This document shows positions 1 through 7,338 of a stretch of DNA of 9,031 bases, in pieces. Source of the DNA: Actinomycetes bacterium (GTDB lineage: Bacteria; Actinomycetota; Actinomycetes; Propionibacteriales; Nocardioidaceae). The translations under genes were made by a program, and so were the position numbers. Each line of letters opens with the position of its first letter. The stretch's first letter is position 1. Location: positions 1-9,031 of the forward strand of contig JAKPAQ010000226.1 in assembly GCA_029779385.1 (NCBI GenBank). The letters run 5' to 3'. The notes beneath the pieces were generated by a model, which saw only the letters and a list, made by a program, of their open reading frames with translations, ran no database searches and was not told where the DNA came from.

Positions 1-296
1 ATTGCCGCGGCGAGGAAAAGCCCAACCCCAGTCCATAGCGCGGCCGAATGAATCTGGCCATCGGCGAACGATGGACCGATCACGTGCTCGGTCGCCCAGC
101 CCAAAACCCACGCATCGCCGACCGTCATCACCCCAAATAGCAGGGAGGCCAGCGCAGCGAAAGTGAAGACGAATTTTTGCCGAACGATGCCGGTGCCCAT
201 CACCGCGAATCCGCGCCGGGTGAGTCGGTCGGTGGCGTTTCCCGCGAGACTGTCTAGCTTCTTTGGGGTCTGAGCAGTGGGCGAAGGAGTGCTCAC
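1..296 (-). CDS. ABC exporter (permease/ATPase), N-terminal fragment
   Basis: An open frame on the minus strand starts at GTG 294-296 and stays open to the left edge, giving 98 residues of the N-terminus only. After about 40 polar residues comes a hydrophobic segment (about residues 42-59, [18 protein letters not shown]) followed by [15 protein letters not shown], then a second hydrophobic stretch from about residue 85. This TM1-loop-TM2 pattern, with the xxWVLGWATxHV signature, is typical of the membrane domain of actinobacterial half-size ABC exporters that carry a C-terminal ATPase; the ATPase itself lies outside the window. The start is chosen because the GTG overlaps the hisF stop as GTGA, which suggests translational coupling. 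An internal ATG at residue 33 is a less likely alternative. The substrate cannot be inferred, and nothing in the fragment links it to histidine. Family call is fairly good; specific function is unknown. Confidence 0.75.
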   Translation of the reverse strand, partial: MSTPSPTAQTPKKLDSLAGNATDRLTRRGFAVMGTGIVRQKFVFTFAALASLLFGVMTVGDAWVLGWATEHVIGPSFADGQIHSAALWTGVGLFLAAA

Positions 297-1054
297 CTGA
301 CCACGTGCCCGGCCGCCCGTAGTGCATCCTTGACTGCTGAAATCTTGAACGTGCCAAAGTGGAATACGCTCGCGGCCAAGACTGCGTCCGCCCCGGCGTC
401 AACCGCCGGCGCGAAGTGTTCAACTTTTCCGGCCCCGCCGCTGGCTATCAACGGCAGGTTCGTTACTTGGCGAACCGCGCGGATCATTTCAAGGTCAAAC
501 CCCTGCTGGGTGCCGTCGGCGTCCATCGAGTTGAGCAAGATCTCGCCGGCACCCAACTCCGTGGCCTGGCGAACCCACTCGACTGCGTCCAAACCAGCGC
601 TCTGGCGGCCACCGTGGGTGGTCACTTCAAATCCGCTTGGCTGGCCATCGGCGCGACGAGCGTCAACGCTGAGCACCAGCACTTGGTTTCCGAACCGTTG
701 GGCGATCTCGGCGATCACGTGTGGCCGGGCAATCGCGGCAGTGTTGATGCCGATCTTGTCGGCCCCAGCGCGCAATAGTCGGTCGACATCCTCGACCGTG
801 CGAACTCCCCCGCCAACGGTCAGTGGGATAAAAACCTGTTCGGCGGTTCGGCTAACGATGTCGTAGGTCGTTGCCCTATCGCCACTAGAAGCGGTGATGT
901 CCAAGAAAGTCAGCTCGTCGGCGCCTTCAGCGTCGTAAACCCGGGCCATTTCGACCGGGTCGCCGGCGTCCCTAAGATCAACAAAATTGACGCCCTTGAC
1001 GACTCGACCGCCGTCAACGTCAAGACACGGGATCACTCGGACAGCAAGACTCAC
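293..1054 (-). CDS. hisF: Imidazole glycerol phosphate synthase, cyclase subunit HisF
   Basis: HisF is the cytoplasmic (beta/alpha)8-barrel that takes ammonia from HisH and PRFAR and makes imidazole glycerol phosphate plus AICAR. The 253 residues match the usual family length. The N-terminus [16 protein letters not shown] holds the first catalytic aspartate (D12), and SVDARR holds the second (D131). Phosphate-binding loops are visible at TVGGGVR (79-85), [13 protein letters not shown] (175-187) and ASGGAG (204-209). The GTG start at 1054 is followed directly by the conserved N-terminus. It lies 55 nt after priA and has no clear Shine-Dalgarno site, but a TAGGCT -10-like box sits 6 nt upstream, so it may be expressed leaderless from its own promoter. 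Its stop overlaps the start of the ABC exporter gene. Its partner hisH lies on the other side of priA and of an oppositely oriented gene, so the two subunits are probably not on one transcript. Confidence 0.97.
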   Translation of the reverse strand: MSLAVRVIPCLDVDGGRVVKGVNFVDLRDAGDPVEMARVYDAEGADELTFLDITASSGDRATTYDIVSRTAEQVFIPLTVGGGVRTVEDVDRLLRAGADKIGINTAAIARPHVIAEIAQRFGNQVLVLSVDARRADGQPSGFEVTTHGGRQSAGLDAVEWVRQATELGAGEILLNSMDADGTQQGFDLEMIRAVRQVTNLPLIASGGAGKVEHFAPAVDAGADAVLAASVFHFGTFKISAVKDALRAAGHVVR

Positions 1055-1060
1055 TCAACG

Positions 1061-1066
1061 AGCCTA
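1061..1066 (-). promoter_or_regulatory. Putative leaderless -10 box for hisF
   Basis: On the minus strand the hexamer TAGGCT fits the actinobacterial -10 consensus TANNNT. It is followed by exactly 6 nt (CGTTGA) and then the hisF GTG. If -10 occupies -12 to -7, transcription would begin on the G of the start codon. No convincing -35 is visible 16-19 nt upstream, which is common for such promoters. The same geometry recurs at priA and hisD. Confidence 0.5.
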
Positions 1067-1109
1067 TCTGCCGTAGCCACAATGGTTTGCACGGCCAACA
1101 GACGCCGGC

Positions 1110-1835
1110 TCAGCAACTGGCAACAGTGGCCAAGGCTTCAGGAAGCGTGAACGCCCCCGCATAGAGAGCCTTACCGACAATCGCGCCTTCGACGCCTATT
1201 TCGGTCAGCGAGGCGATGTTCTGCAAATCAACCAGGCTCGAGACGCCACCTGATGCCACGACCGGCTTGTCGGTTTGCTCGCAAACTTGGCGCAGCAAGT
1301 CAAGGTTCGGTCCTTGGAGGGTGCCGTCCTTGGTCACGTCGGTGACCACGTAGCGAGCGCATCCATCGGCCTCGAGTCGAGCCAATACCTCGAACAGGTC
1401 GCCGCCTTCTTCGGTCCAGCCGCGCGCGGCCAGCGTGCGACCTCTGACATCCAAGCCGACCGCCACCCGATCGCCATAACGGTCGATCGCCGAACGACAC
1501 CAGTCGGGATCTTCGAGCGCTGCGGTGCCGAGGTTTACTCGTCGACATCCCGTCGCCATTGCTGCGTCGAGTGACTCATCGTCACGGATGCCGCCGGAAA
1601 GCTCCACTTGGACGTCTAGTCGACCAACGACCTCGGCCAGGAGTTCGCGGTTGCTCCCCTTGCCGAACGCCGCATCCAAATCCACCAAGTGGATCCACTC
1701 GGCACCATCGTTCTGCCACTGCAAGGCAGCATCCAGCGGCGAGCCATAGCTAGTTTCGGTTCCTAGCGCACCTTGGACCAGACGCACGGCCTGTCCGTCG
1801 GCAACGTCAACTGCGGGGAGAAGTTCAAGAGTCAC
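1110..1835 (-). CDS. priA: Phosphoribosyl isomerase PriA (HisA, probably bifunctional with TrpF)
   Basis: This (beta/alpha)8-barrel isomerase converts ProFAR to PRFAR in histidine synthesis. In many actinobacteria the PriA form also isomerises phosphoribosylanthranilate for tryptophan synthesis. The 241 residues match the family. The two catalytic aspartates appear to be D10 (LLPAVDV) and D166 (VTDVTKDGT). Phosphate-binding motifs are ELSGGIRDD (78-86), NLGTAAL (101-107) and ASGGVSS (194-200). The motif RGWT (138-141) carries the Arg and Trp used by PriA in its dual-substrate active-site loop, which favours PriA over a strict HisA; bifunctionality is inferred and depends on whether the genome lacks trpF. 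The GTG start at 1835 fits the conserved N-terminus and has a TACGAT -10-like box 6 nt upstream. It is divergent from the YitT-family gene with 41 bp between starts. Confidence 0.94.
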   Translation of the reverse strand: MTLELLPAVDVADGQAVRLVQGALGTETSYGSPLDAALQWQNDGAEWIHLVDLDAAFGKGSNRELLAEVVGRLDVQVELSGGIRDDESLDAAMATGCRRVNLGTAALEDPDWCRSAIDRYGDRVAVGLDVRGRTLAARGWTEEGGDLFEVLARLEADGCARYVVTDVTKDGTLQGPNLDLLRQVCEQTDKPVVASGGVSSLVDLQNIASLTEIGVEGAIVGKALYAGAFTLPEALATVASC

Positions 1836-1841
1836 TCGCTG

Positions 1842-1847
1842 ATCGTA
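1842..1847 (-). promoter_or_regulatory. Putative leaderless -10 box for priA
   Basis: On the minus strand TACGAT fits TANNNT and is followed by exactly 6 nt (CAGCGA) and the priA GTG, placing the predicted transcription start on the start codon. The match to a -35 element is poor: a TGTCCA hexamer lies about 19 nt upstream with only half of the consensus bases. There is no Shine-Dalgarno-like sequence before the GTG. Confidence 0.5.
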
Positions 1848-1861
1848 TCTAGCCGCCTGCG

Positions 1862-1867
1862 TATGGT
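1862..1867 (+). promoter_or_regulatory. Possible -10 box for the YitT-family gene
   Basis: TATGGT on the plus strand fits TANNNT and ends 9 nt before the ATG at 1877, so transcription would begin within about 3 nt of the start codon. The overlapping GGTGGA (1865-1870, 6 nt before ATG) could instead act as a weak ribosome binding site if transcription begins further upstream, inside priA. The two readings cannot both hold. Confidence 0.3.
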
Positions 1868-1876
1868 GGACAGGCC

Positions 1877-2488
1877 ATGAGCGAACCGACTTTCATCACC
1901 ATCCCGCACTCGCGCGCCGAGGACGTTCTCGGCGTGCTCTCGGGGACGTTTATTGCCTCGCTTGGGCTCTATCTGCTGCACGAAGCTCACGCGGTAACTG
2001 GCGGCGTCGCCGGCTTGGCTTTGCTAATCACCTATGCCGTGCCCTGGTCGCTATCGGTAGTGCTGATCGTGGCGAACCTTCCCTTTCTCGCCCTGGCTCT
2101 TTGGCTCAAAGGTTTTAACTTCACCGCCAAATCGGTGGTATCGGTCGGCCTGCTTTCGGCATTTGTGAAGTTTCCCGAACACCTGATGCTGTTTTCCGAA
2201 TTGTCCGCGCCCTACGCCGTGATTACCGGGAACCTGCTCGCCGGCGTCGGCATTTTGATCCTGTTTCGCCACGGTTCGAGCCTTGGTGGCTTCAGCGTGC
2301 TTGCGTTGGTTGCTCAAGAACGGGCCAGCATCCGAGCCGGATATGTCCAACTCGCGCTCGACTTTTGCGTGATCGCGGCGGCCTTGCTGGTCGTGCCGAT
2401 CGGCAACGTCTTGCTGTCGGCAGTCGGCGCGTTCGTGCTGAACCTAGTGCTCGCAGTGAACCACCGGCCCGGTCGCTACTTGGCCTAG
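1877..2488 (+). CDS. YitT-family (DUF161) membrane protein
   Basis: This is a 203-residue integral membrane protein with about five to six hydrophobic segments (roughly residues 15-33, 43-56, 59-78, 84-97, 112-130, 156-175 and 177-194; some may be re-entrant). [11 protein letters not shown] (41-51), the NLPFL stretch (67-71) and [14 protein letters not shown] (131-144), a repeated glycine-rich T/S-GG motif, are typical of the YitT/DUF161 family. Family members often carry a C-terminal cytoplasmic DUF2179 domain; this one ends right after the last helix and lacks it. The function of the family is poorly defined and I do not assign a substrate. It lies on the plus strand between priA and hisH, divergent from priA (41 bp) and convergent with hisH (22 bp between stops), so it interrupts the his cluster. 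Confidence 0.8.
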   Translation: MSEPTFITIPHSRAEDVLGVLSGTFIASLGLYLLHEAHAVTGGVAGLALLITYAVPWSLSVVLIVANLPFLALALWLKGFNFTAKSVVSVGLLSAFVKFPEHLMLFSELSAPYAVITGNLLAGVGILILFRHGSSLGGFSVLALVAQERASIRAGYVQLALDFCVIAAALLVVPIGNVLLSAVGAFVLNLVLAVNHRPGRYLA

Positions 2489-2510
2489 CCGAGTGCAACC
2501 AGGCGCCAAC

Positions 2511-3158
2511 TCAACTAAACGTGCCGATCCAATTGCGCAAGAGCTGAATACCGGCGTCACCGGATTTTTCCGGGTGAAATTGAGTTGCCCAAAGTGCGCC
2601 ATGTTCGACGGCCGAAACAAACCGGTCCGTGCTGTATTCAGTCCACGTCACCTTGGGCGGAACAAAGGCCGTGCCGTTTGGATCGATTTCCCAATTGCGC
2701 ACGCCGTAGGAATGAACGAAATAGAAGCGCTCATCTTCCAACCCCGCAAACATTTTTGAGGCCGGCGGAGCCTCGACCGTGTTCCAACCCATATGCGGCA
2801 CAACCGGGGCCACCAATCGCTCCACCGTTCCTGGCCATTGGCCGCAACCGCGAGTCTTGGTGCCGTGTTCGATGCCCTCGCCGAACAGAATCTGCATGCC
2901 AACGCAAATACCCAGAACGGGCCGATTCGCCACTAGCCGCCGATCTATGATCCGTTCTCCGTCGACGGCGCGCAGCCCGTTCATACAAGCTTCGAAGGCG
3001 CCAACACCGGGCACCAGCAAGCCATCGGCCGCTTCGGCGACCTTCGCTTCACTGGTCAGCACTACCTCGACGCCCGAGTCGGCGCCCGCCCGTTCGACGG
3101 CTCGCACCGCCGAACGGACATTGCCCGATCCGTAATCGAGAACAGCAACAACCGGCAC
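2511..3158 (-). CDS. hisH: Imidazole glycerol phosphate synthase, glutamine amidotransferase subunit HisH
   Basis: HisH is the class I (triad) glutaminase that feeds ammonia to HisF. The 215 residues are full length. The N-terminal VLDYGSGN (6-13) is the family signature; PGVGAF (50-55) contains the oxyanion strand; GICVGMQ (83-89) holds the nucleophile C85; QFHPEKSG (193-200) holds the other triad members H195 and E197. The GTG start at 3158 shares one base with the hisB stop (TAGTG), and AAAGG lies about 9 nt upstream, so it is translated as the last gene of hisD-hisC-hisB-hisH. It is followed by the convergent YitT-family gene. Its partner hisF is in a separate minus-strand unit. Confidence 0.97.
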   Translation of the reverse strand: MPVVAVLDYGSGNVRSAVRAVERAGADSGVEVVLTSEAKVAEAADGLLVPGVGAFEACMNGLRAVDGERIIDRRLVANRPVLGICVGMQILFGEGIEHGTKTRGCGQWPGTVERLVAPVVPHMGWNTVEAPPASKMFAGLEDERFYFVHSYGVRNWEIDPNGTAFVPPKVTWTEYSTDRFVSAVEHGALWATQFHPEKSGDAGIQLLRNWIGTFS

Positions 3159-3769
3159 TACAGCGCGCCTTTAGTCGACGGGATTGCGTCGTCGCGCGGA
3201 TCCGGCTCGATGGCAGCACGAAGCGCCCGAGCAAAAGCCTTGAACTGACATTCGACGATGTGGTGCGGGTCGCGACCGGCGATCAGATTCAGGTGCATGG
3301 TGATTTGCGCGTGGTGGGCGATCGACTCGAACACGTGCGAAGTGAGCGAGCCAATGTAGGCGCCGCCGATAATCGCGGTGATCTGCCGCTCTGGCTCACC
3401 AGTGTGAACGAAGTAGGGACGCCCCGAAATGTCGACGACGCATTGCGCGATCGCCTCATCGAGGGGAATGATCGCATCGCCGTAACGGCGGATACCCGCC
3501 TTGTCGCCGAGTGCAGAGCGCAGCGCCTCGCCGATACATATGGCCGTGTCCTCGACCGTGTGGTGCGCGTCAATGTGCAGATCGCCTTCGGCGCGCACGG
3601 TCAAATCGATGAGCGAGTGCCGACCCAGCGCATTGAGCATGTGGTCATAGAAACCGACGCCCGTACTGATGTCGCACTTACCGGTACCGTCGAGATTCAC
3701 CTCGACTACGACGTGGGACTCAGAGGTCTTTCTCTCGATTCGAGCAGTTCTGCCCTCAGTTCGAGTCAT
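3158..3769 (-). CDS. hisB: Imidazoleglycerol-phosphate dehydratase HisB
   Basis: This enzyme removes water from imidazole glycerol phosphate to give imidazole acetol phosphate. At 203 residues it is the monofunctional dehydratase, without the N-terminal histidinol-phosphatase domain found in E. coli HisB. The duplicated metal-binding motifs are clear: DAHHTVED (67-74) and DPHHIVEC (167-174), the latter followed by [21 protein letters not shown] (35-45) and PLDEA (102-106) also match the manganese site and active site. The second motif has DPHH where NPHH or NDHH is more usual, which looks tolerable. The ATG start at 3769 overlaps the hisC stop as ATGA and has a strong upstream Shine-Dalgarno sequence inside hisC. 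Confidence 0.97.
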   Translation of the reverse strand: MTRTEGRTARIERKTSESHVVVEVNLDGTGKCDISTGVGFYDHMLNALGRHSLIDLTVRAEGDLHIDAHHTVEDTAICIGEALRSALGDKAGIRRYGDAIIPLDEAIAQCVVDISGRPYFVHTGEPERQITAIIGGAYIGSLTSHVFESIAHHAQITMHLNLIAGRDPHHIVECQFKAFARALRAAIEPDPRDDAIPSTKGAL

Positions 3770-4845
3770 CTGGGGTCCACCTCCGCTAGTGCGTTTCTAA
3801 AAGCCTGCATTTCGGCCGGAGTACCGATCGATACTCGCAACCAACCGTCGGGGCCAACCTCGCGGATTAGCACACCTCGATCGACCAAACCTTCCCACAC
3901 AAGGTGGCGATCAGCGAAATGGCCGAACAACACGAAGTTCGCGTCCGAAGCGGCAACCTCATAGTTTCTGTCTCGCAACCACTGTGCGGTCTCGTCTCGG
4001 GAGGTCCGAATTTCGTCGACTTTCGCCAGCAACTCGTCGGTGTGCTTCAGCGCGGCCACGGCGGTTGCTTGAGTCACCGCCGACAAGTGGTACGGCAAGC
4101 GCACGATGCGCAATGCGTCCACGATCGCCGGGTCGGCAGCGAGGTATCCCAGCCGGCCACCAGCCAACGCGAATGCCTTGCTCATCGTCCGGGTGACGAT
4201 CAGTCTGGGGTTCGCCGCGAGAAGATCCAGAGCCGTTGGCGTGCCGGTTCGGCGGAACTCGGCGTAGGCCTCGTCGACCACCACGATCCCGGGGGCGGCG
4301 GCCAAAATGGGGTTCAGTTCATTGGCCGAAAGCGCCGTGCCGGTCGGATTGTTCGGTGAAGTCAAGAAGACCACTTCGGGTCGAACACGTTCGATCAACT
4401 CGACCGCCGCGGCAACGTCGATAGTGAAATCTTCGCTGCGGCGTCCCGAAACCCAATCGGTGTGAGTGTTGCGGGCGTATTCGGGGTACATCGAATACGT
4501 CGGCGCGAACGACATCGCCGTTCTACCCGGGCCACCGAACGCCTGCAGGATCTGCTGCATGATCTCGTTGGACCCGTTCGCGGCCCAAACGTTCTGGCTG
4601 CTCAGCCTGTGGCCAAGGTAGTTCGCCAACTGCGTCCGAAGTTCTACCGCCTCCCGATCGGGGTATCGGTTCAACGAACCGGCCACGGCTTTGGCGGCAG
4701 CGGCGATCTCGACCGCTACCTCTTCGCTTGGCCCGTAGGGGTTCTCGTTCGTGTTCAGTCGAACCGGCACGTCAATTTGTGGCGCACCATAAGGTTCGTC
4801 GGCTCGTAACTCCTCGCGAATCGGCAGCCAATCAGGCAGCGTCAC
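3766..4845 (-). CDS. hisC: Histidinol-phosphate aminotransferase HisC
   Basis: This PLP-dependent fold-type I aminotransferase converts imidazole acetol phosphate and glutamate to histidinol phosphate and 2-oxoglutarate. The 359 residues are full length. Visible motifs in order are [11 protein letters not shown] (30-40), the ANGSNEI cofactor phosphate region (89-95), SPNNPTGT (163-170), DEAYAEF (191-197, whose Asp binds the PLP pyridine nitrogen), [14 protein letters not shown] (218-231, with the Schiff-base lysine K223) and LRVSIGT (336-342), whose Arg binds the substrate carboxylate. The GTG start at 4845 overlaps the hisD stop as GTGA, so it is probably coupled to hisD translation; the upstream AGG is a weak ribosome binding site. 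It could in principle act on other substrates such as aromatic amino acids, but the operon position supports HisC. Confidence 0.96.
   Translation of the reverse strand: MTLPDWLPIREELRADEPYGAPQIDVPVRLNTNENPYGPSEEVAVEIAAAAKAVAGSLNRYPDREAVELRTQLANYLGHRLSSQNVWAANGSNEIMQQILQAFGGPGRTAMSFAPTYSMYPEYARNTHTDWVSGRRSEDFTIDVAAAVELIERVRPEVVFLTSPNNPTGTALSANELNPILAAAPGIVVVDEAYAEFRRTGTPTALDLLAANPRLIVTRTMSKAFALAGGRLGYLAADPAIVDALRIVRLPYHLSAVTQATAVAALKHTDELLAKVDEIRTSRDETAQWLRDRNYEVAASDANFVLFGHFADRHLVWEGLVDRGVLIREVGPDGWLRVSIGTPAEMQAFRNALAEVDPR
3779..3784 (-). promoter_or_regulatory. Shine-Dalgarno site for hisB
   Basis: GGAGGT on the minus strand, inside the end of hisC, lies 9 nt before the hisB ATG. Together with the ATGA overlap it supports the ATG at 3769 as the real start and suggests that hisB translation does not rely only on coupling to hisC. 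Confidence 0.65.
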
Positions 4846-6134
4846 CGGTCCAACCTGACACTCACGGCCACACCGTGCGACGGCAAATCCTCGGCCTCGG
4901 CCAAGGTGACAACCTTGGGACCAACCTCATCGAGCGCGGCGGCCGAATAGTTGACCACATGCATGTTCTTGCAGAACGCACGCACCGAAAGTCCCGAGGA
5001 GTGACAAGCGCAACCAGCGGTAGGCAGAACGTGATTCGACCCGGCCGCATAATCGCCGAGCGAGACCGGCGAGTACGAGCCGACGAATACCGCGCCAGCA
5101 TTGAAGATCTTGGCCGCATCGATTTGAGCATTGGCGGTTTGAATTTCCAAGTGTTCAGCCGCGTAGGCGTTTGCCACGTCGATTGCCTGGTCAATGTTTC
5201 GAACCAGCACGGTGGCCGACTGTGTCCCCGCCAACGAAGTGCGGATGCGCTCTTCGTGCTTGGCCGCCGCCACCAAACCGGTCAGCTCGACGTCGACGCG
5301 ATCAGCCAGTTCGACCGAATCGGTGATCAGCACACTTGCCGCCAGCGGATCGTGTTCGGCTTGGCTGATCAAATCGGCAGCAACATACTTCGGATCGGCG
5401 GCCGCGTCAGCGATGATCGCGATTTCCGTCGGGCCAGCCTCGGCATCAATCGCGACCGTGCCCTGCAGGTGCCGCTTGGCCGCAGCAACGAAAATGTTGC
5501 CCGGACCGGTAATCAGGTTTACGGCCTCGTTTTCCTCGGTGCCGTAGGCAAGCATCGCCAATGCCTGGGCCCCGCCAGCGGCATAAACCTCGGTGACGCC
5601 AAGGCGTGCGCATGCCGCCAGAATCGTCGGGTGCGGCAGTCCGCCGAACTCGGCCTGAGGCGGACTGGCCAAGGCAATTCCCGGCACCCCCGCCACCTGT
5701 GCGGGCACTGCGTTCATGATCACCGTGCTCACCAGCGGCGCAAGACCGCCAGGCACGTAGAGTCCGACGCGTTGCATCGGCACAATCCGTCGTTCAACGA
5801 TCGCGCCGGGGCCAAGTTCGACTGTGACAGTCTGCTCAAGTTCGACTTCGCAGGTGGCACGCAACCGAGCGATCGACTCGTCGATCGCGGCCAAAACCGC
5901 TGGGTCAAGTCCGGCCAGCGCCTCGTCGAGTGCCGACTGGCTTACCCGAAGCGACTCGGGCCTAACCCCGTCAAAACGCTCCGAGGCATCCAGCACTGCT
6001 GCGGCACCGCGAGTGCGGACATCTTCACAAAGTGGGACGACCGCCGCGAGCGCATGCTCGACGTCAACCTCGGCGCGGGGTACAGCGTCGCGATACCCTC
6101 CGGATTGGTCACGTAAATCAAGTCGTCGAAGCAC
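4842..6134 (-). CDS. hisD: Histidinol dehydrogenase HisD
   Basis: HisD is a zinc-dependent enzyme that oxidises L-histidinol to L-histidine in two NAD+-dependent steps, the last of the pathway. The 430 residues are full length. Metal and catalytic residues align with the E. coli set: Q258 and H261 in SQAEHDP, E327 and H328 in AAEHLEI, D361 in [15 protein letters not shown] and H420 near the C-terminus (LPSHGVAV). [20 protein letters not shown] (126-145) and [13 protein letters not shown] (208-220) are also conserved. The GTG start at 6134 gives the usual MLRRLDLR beginning. It is the first gene of hisD-hisC-hisB-hisH. The start is only 24 bp from the divergent BenE-like gene and has no clear ribosome binding site, but a TAGACT box lies 6 nt upstream, so leaderless transcription is likely. 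Confidence 0.98.
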   Translation of the reverse strand: MLRRLDLRDQSGGYRDAVPRAEVDVEHALAAVVPLCEDVRTRGAAAVLDASERFDGVRPESLRVSQSALDEALAGLDPAVLAAIDESIARLRATCEVELEQTVTVELGPGAIVERRIVPMQRVGLYVPGGLAPLVSTVIMNAVPAQVAGVPGIALASPPQAEFGGLPHPTILAACARLGVTEVYAAGGAQALAMLAYGTEENEAVNLITGPGNIFVAAAKRHLQGTVAIDAEAGPTEIAIIADAAADPKYVAADLISQAEHDPLAASVLITDSVELADRVDVELTGLVAAAKHEERIRTSLAGTQSATVLVRNIDQAIDVANAYAAEHLEIQTANAQIDAAKIFNAGAVFVGSYSPVSLGDYAAGSNHVLPTAGCACHSSGLSVRAFCKNMHVVNYSAAALDEVGPKVVTLAEAEDLPSHGVAVSVRLDR

Positions 6135-6140
6135 AGCCCA

Positions 6141-6146
6141 AGTCTA
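6141..6146 (-). promoter_or_regulatory. Putative leaderless -10 box for hisD
   Basis: On the minus strand TAGACT fits TANNNT, followed by exactly 6 nt (TGGGCT) and the hisD GTG. The predicted transcription start is the first base of the start codon. The expected -35 position falls within the first codons of the divergent BenE-like gene and shows no good TTGACA match. Base 6146 is shared with the AGGAGG ribosome binding site of that gene on the other strand. Confidence 0.5.
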
Positions 6147-6151
6147 GGAGG
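6146..6151 (+). promoter_or_regulatory. Shine-Dalgarno site for the BenE-like gene
   Basis: AGGAGG is a full anti-16S match, ending 7 nt before the GTG at 6159. It decides the start of the BenE-like gene and shows that its mRNA has a leader, so its transcription must begin upstream, inside the hisD coding region. TACCCT at 6094-6099 is one possible -10 box, but the support is weak. Confidence 0.85.
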
Positions 6152-6158
6152 CCGCCGG

Positions 6159-7334
6159 GTGAAAACTTCCGCCCCATGGGTCCAACCGGTGATTGCTGGA
6201 CTCGTTACCGCCCTAGTTGGCTTTACTTCCTCCTTCGCCGTCGTCCTGGCAGGACTGGAATCGGTTGGAGCCACCAAGGATCAGGCGGCCAGCGGACTGC
6301 TGGCCCTAACCATCGGTTTTGGCGTGTTGGCGGTCATCCTTTCGCTCATCAACCGCGTTCCGGTCACCTTGGCCTGGTCTACTCCGGGGGCGGCCCTGTT
6401 GGTGGCGACCGGCGCAGTTTCGGGCGGCTGGCCAGCAGCGGTCGGGGCTTTCATGATTACCGGTTTGCTCATCGCCTTGATCGGTCTGGTCCCGGTGCTG
6501 GGTGAACTCGTGGCCAAAATCCCAACCGAACTTGCCCAAGCAATGCTCGCGGGCATTTTGCTGCAGTTGTGCCTAGCGCCGTTCATCGCGCTGGCCGACT
6601 CCCCCGGCTACGTCGCTCCAGTCCTGCTTACTTGGCTAGTCGCCACGCGCTTCTGGCCCCGGTGGGCGGTGCCGTTGGCGCTATTGGCGGCAGTCGGGGC
6701 GATCCTGGTGGCGGCCGAACACTCCGGCACCAAAATCGATGTTGCCGACTTTATCCCGTCGCTAGCGCTGACCGCGCCCGAGTTCAGTTTCGCGGCGCTA
6801 ATCGGCGTCGCGCTGCCATTAACGATCGTCACGATGGCTTCGCAGAACCTTCCCGGCGCCGCAGTGCTGCGCAGTTTCGGCTTCAAAGTCCCGTGGCGCT
6901 CCGCGGTGGTCGCTACCGGGTTGGGCACTGCGGCCGTTGCCCCGTTTGGTGGCCACGCAATAAACCTTGCGGCGCTTTCGGCCGCACTTGCTGCCGGCGA
7001 CGAGGCAGGCCCACGCGAGCGACGGTGGATCGCCGGGGTATCTGCCGGAACATTCAGCACGCTGATCGCCGGCGCCGCCGCTGCCGTAGTGGCACTGGCT
7101 GCGGTCGCTCCGGCCGGAATCATCGAAGCGGTTGCCGGACTGGCGCTTATCGGTGCTCTGATCGGCTCGCTTGAAGGTGCCTTCAGTACTCTAAACCACC
7201 GAACGAGCGCCGGGCTGACGTTTCTGCTCGCGGCCTCGGGCGTAACGCTGTTTTCGATCGGCGCTGCCTTCTGGGCACTGCTACTCGGCCTCGCCGTACG
7301 CGCAACAATCGAACGCCAGTCGCCGAAGGATTGA
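6159..7334 (+). CDS. benE: BenE-family benzoate/H+ symporter-like membrane protein
   Basis: This 391-residue, strongly hydrophobic protein has about ten to twelve membrane segments, as expected for the BenE family, whose characterised members import benzoate with protons at the inner membrane. Diagnostic stretches are AWSTPGAALL (72-81), TMASQNLPG (225-233) and APFGGHAINLAAL (261-273), followed by the charged loop DEAGPRERRW (281-290). Length agrees with the family (about 390-400). The GTG start is fixed by an AGGAGG site 7 nt upstream. It is divergent from hisD and followed 4 nt later by the YbaK-like gene, so the two probably form an operon. No aromatic degradation genes are visible nearby, so the real substrate may not be benzoate; the symbol denotes family membership only. 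Confidence 0.88.
   Translation: MKTSAPWVQPVIAGLVTALVGFTSSFAVVLAGLESVGATKDQAASGLLALTIGFGVLAVILSLINRVPVTLAWSTPGAALLVATGAVSGGWPAAVGAFMITGLLIALIGLVPVLGELVAKIPTELAQAMLAGILLQLCLAPFIALADSPGYVAPVLLTWLVATRFWPRWAVPLALLAAVGAILVAAEHSGTKIDVADFIPSLALTAPEFSFAALIGVALPLTIVTMASQNLPGAAVLRSFGFKVPWRSAVVATGLGTAAVAPFGGHAINLAALSAALAAGDEAGPRERRWIAGVSAGTFSTLIAGAAAAVVALAAVAPAGIIEAVAGLALIGALIGSLEGAFSTLNHRTSAGLTFLLAASGVTLFSIGAAFWALLLGLAVRATIERQSPKD
7325..7330 (+). promoter_or_regulatory. Shine-Dalgarno site for the YbaK-like gene
   Basis: GAAGGA lies within the last codons of the BenE-like gene, 8 nt before the ATG at 7339. It supports that ATG as the start and independent ribosome loading within a two-gene transcript. 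Confidence 0.6.
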
Positions 7335-7338
7335 GTCG

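Noticed and set aside
1070..1095. Inverted repeat GCCGT/ACGGC with an inner CCA/TGG hairpin in the priA-hisF gap, as an attenuator or terminator
   Set aside because: Only 5 plus 3 or 4 base pairs, interrupted and without a U-tract. It lies where the hisF upstream promoter region would be, and chance is a sufficient explanation.
2480..2509. Possible hairpin TTGGCCT/AGGCGCCAA between the convergent YitT-family and hisH ends
   Set aside because: Seven base pairs with a 2-nt bulge and a 14-nt loop and no U-tract; much weaker than the 7815-7855 stem-loop. A terminator is expected here, but this does not show one.
3158..3769. HisB as a bifunctional phosphatase/dehydratase
   Set aside because: The protein has only 203 residues with both dehydratase metal motifs and no room for an N-terminal HAD phosphatase domain.
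3260..3964. A 234-codon open frame on the plus strand, antisense to hisB and the end of hisC
   Set aside because: Same reasoning: it mirrors the hisB codon pattern and shows no motif, ribosome site or fitting neighbour.
4728..6116. A 462-codon open frame on the plus strand, antisense to hisD and the start of hisC
   Set aside because: It lies opposite a gene with clear catalytic motifs, its translation is rich in Arg/Gly/His with no domain I recognise, and it has no convincing start signal. Long antisense frames are common opposite GC-rich genes.
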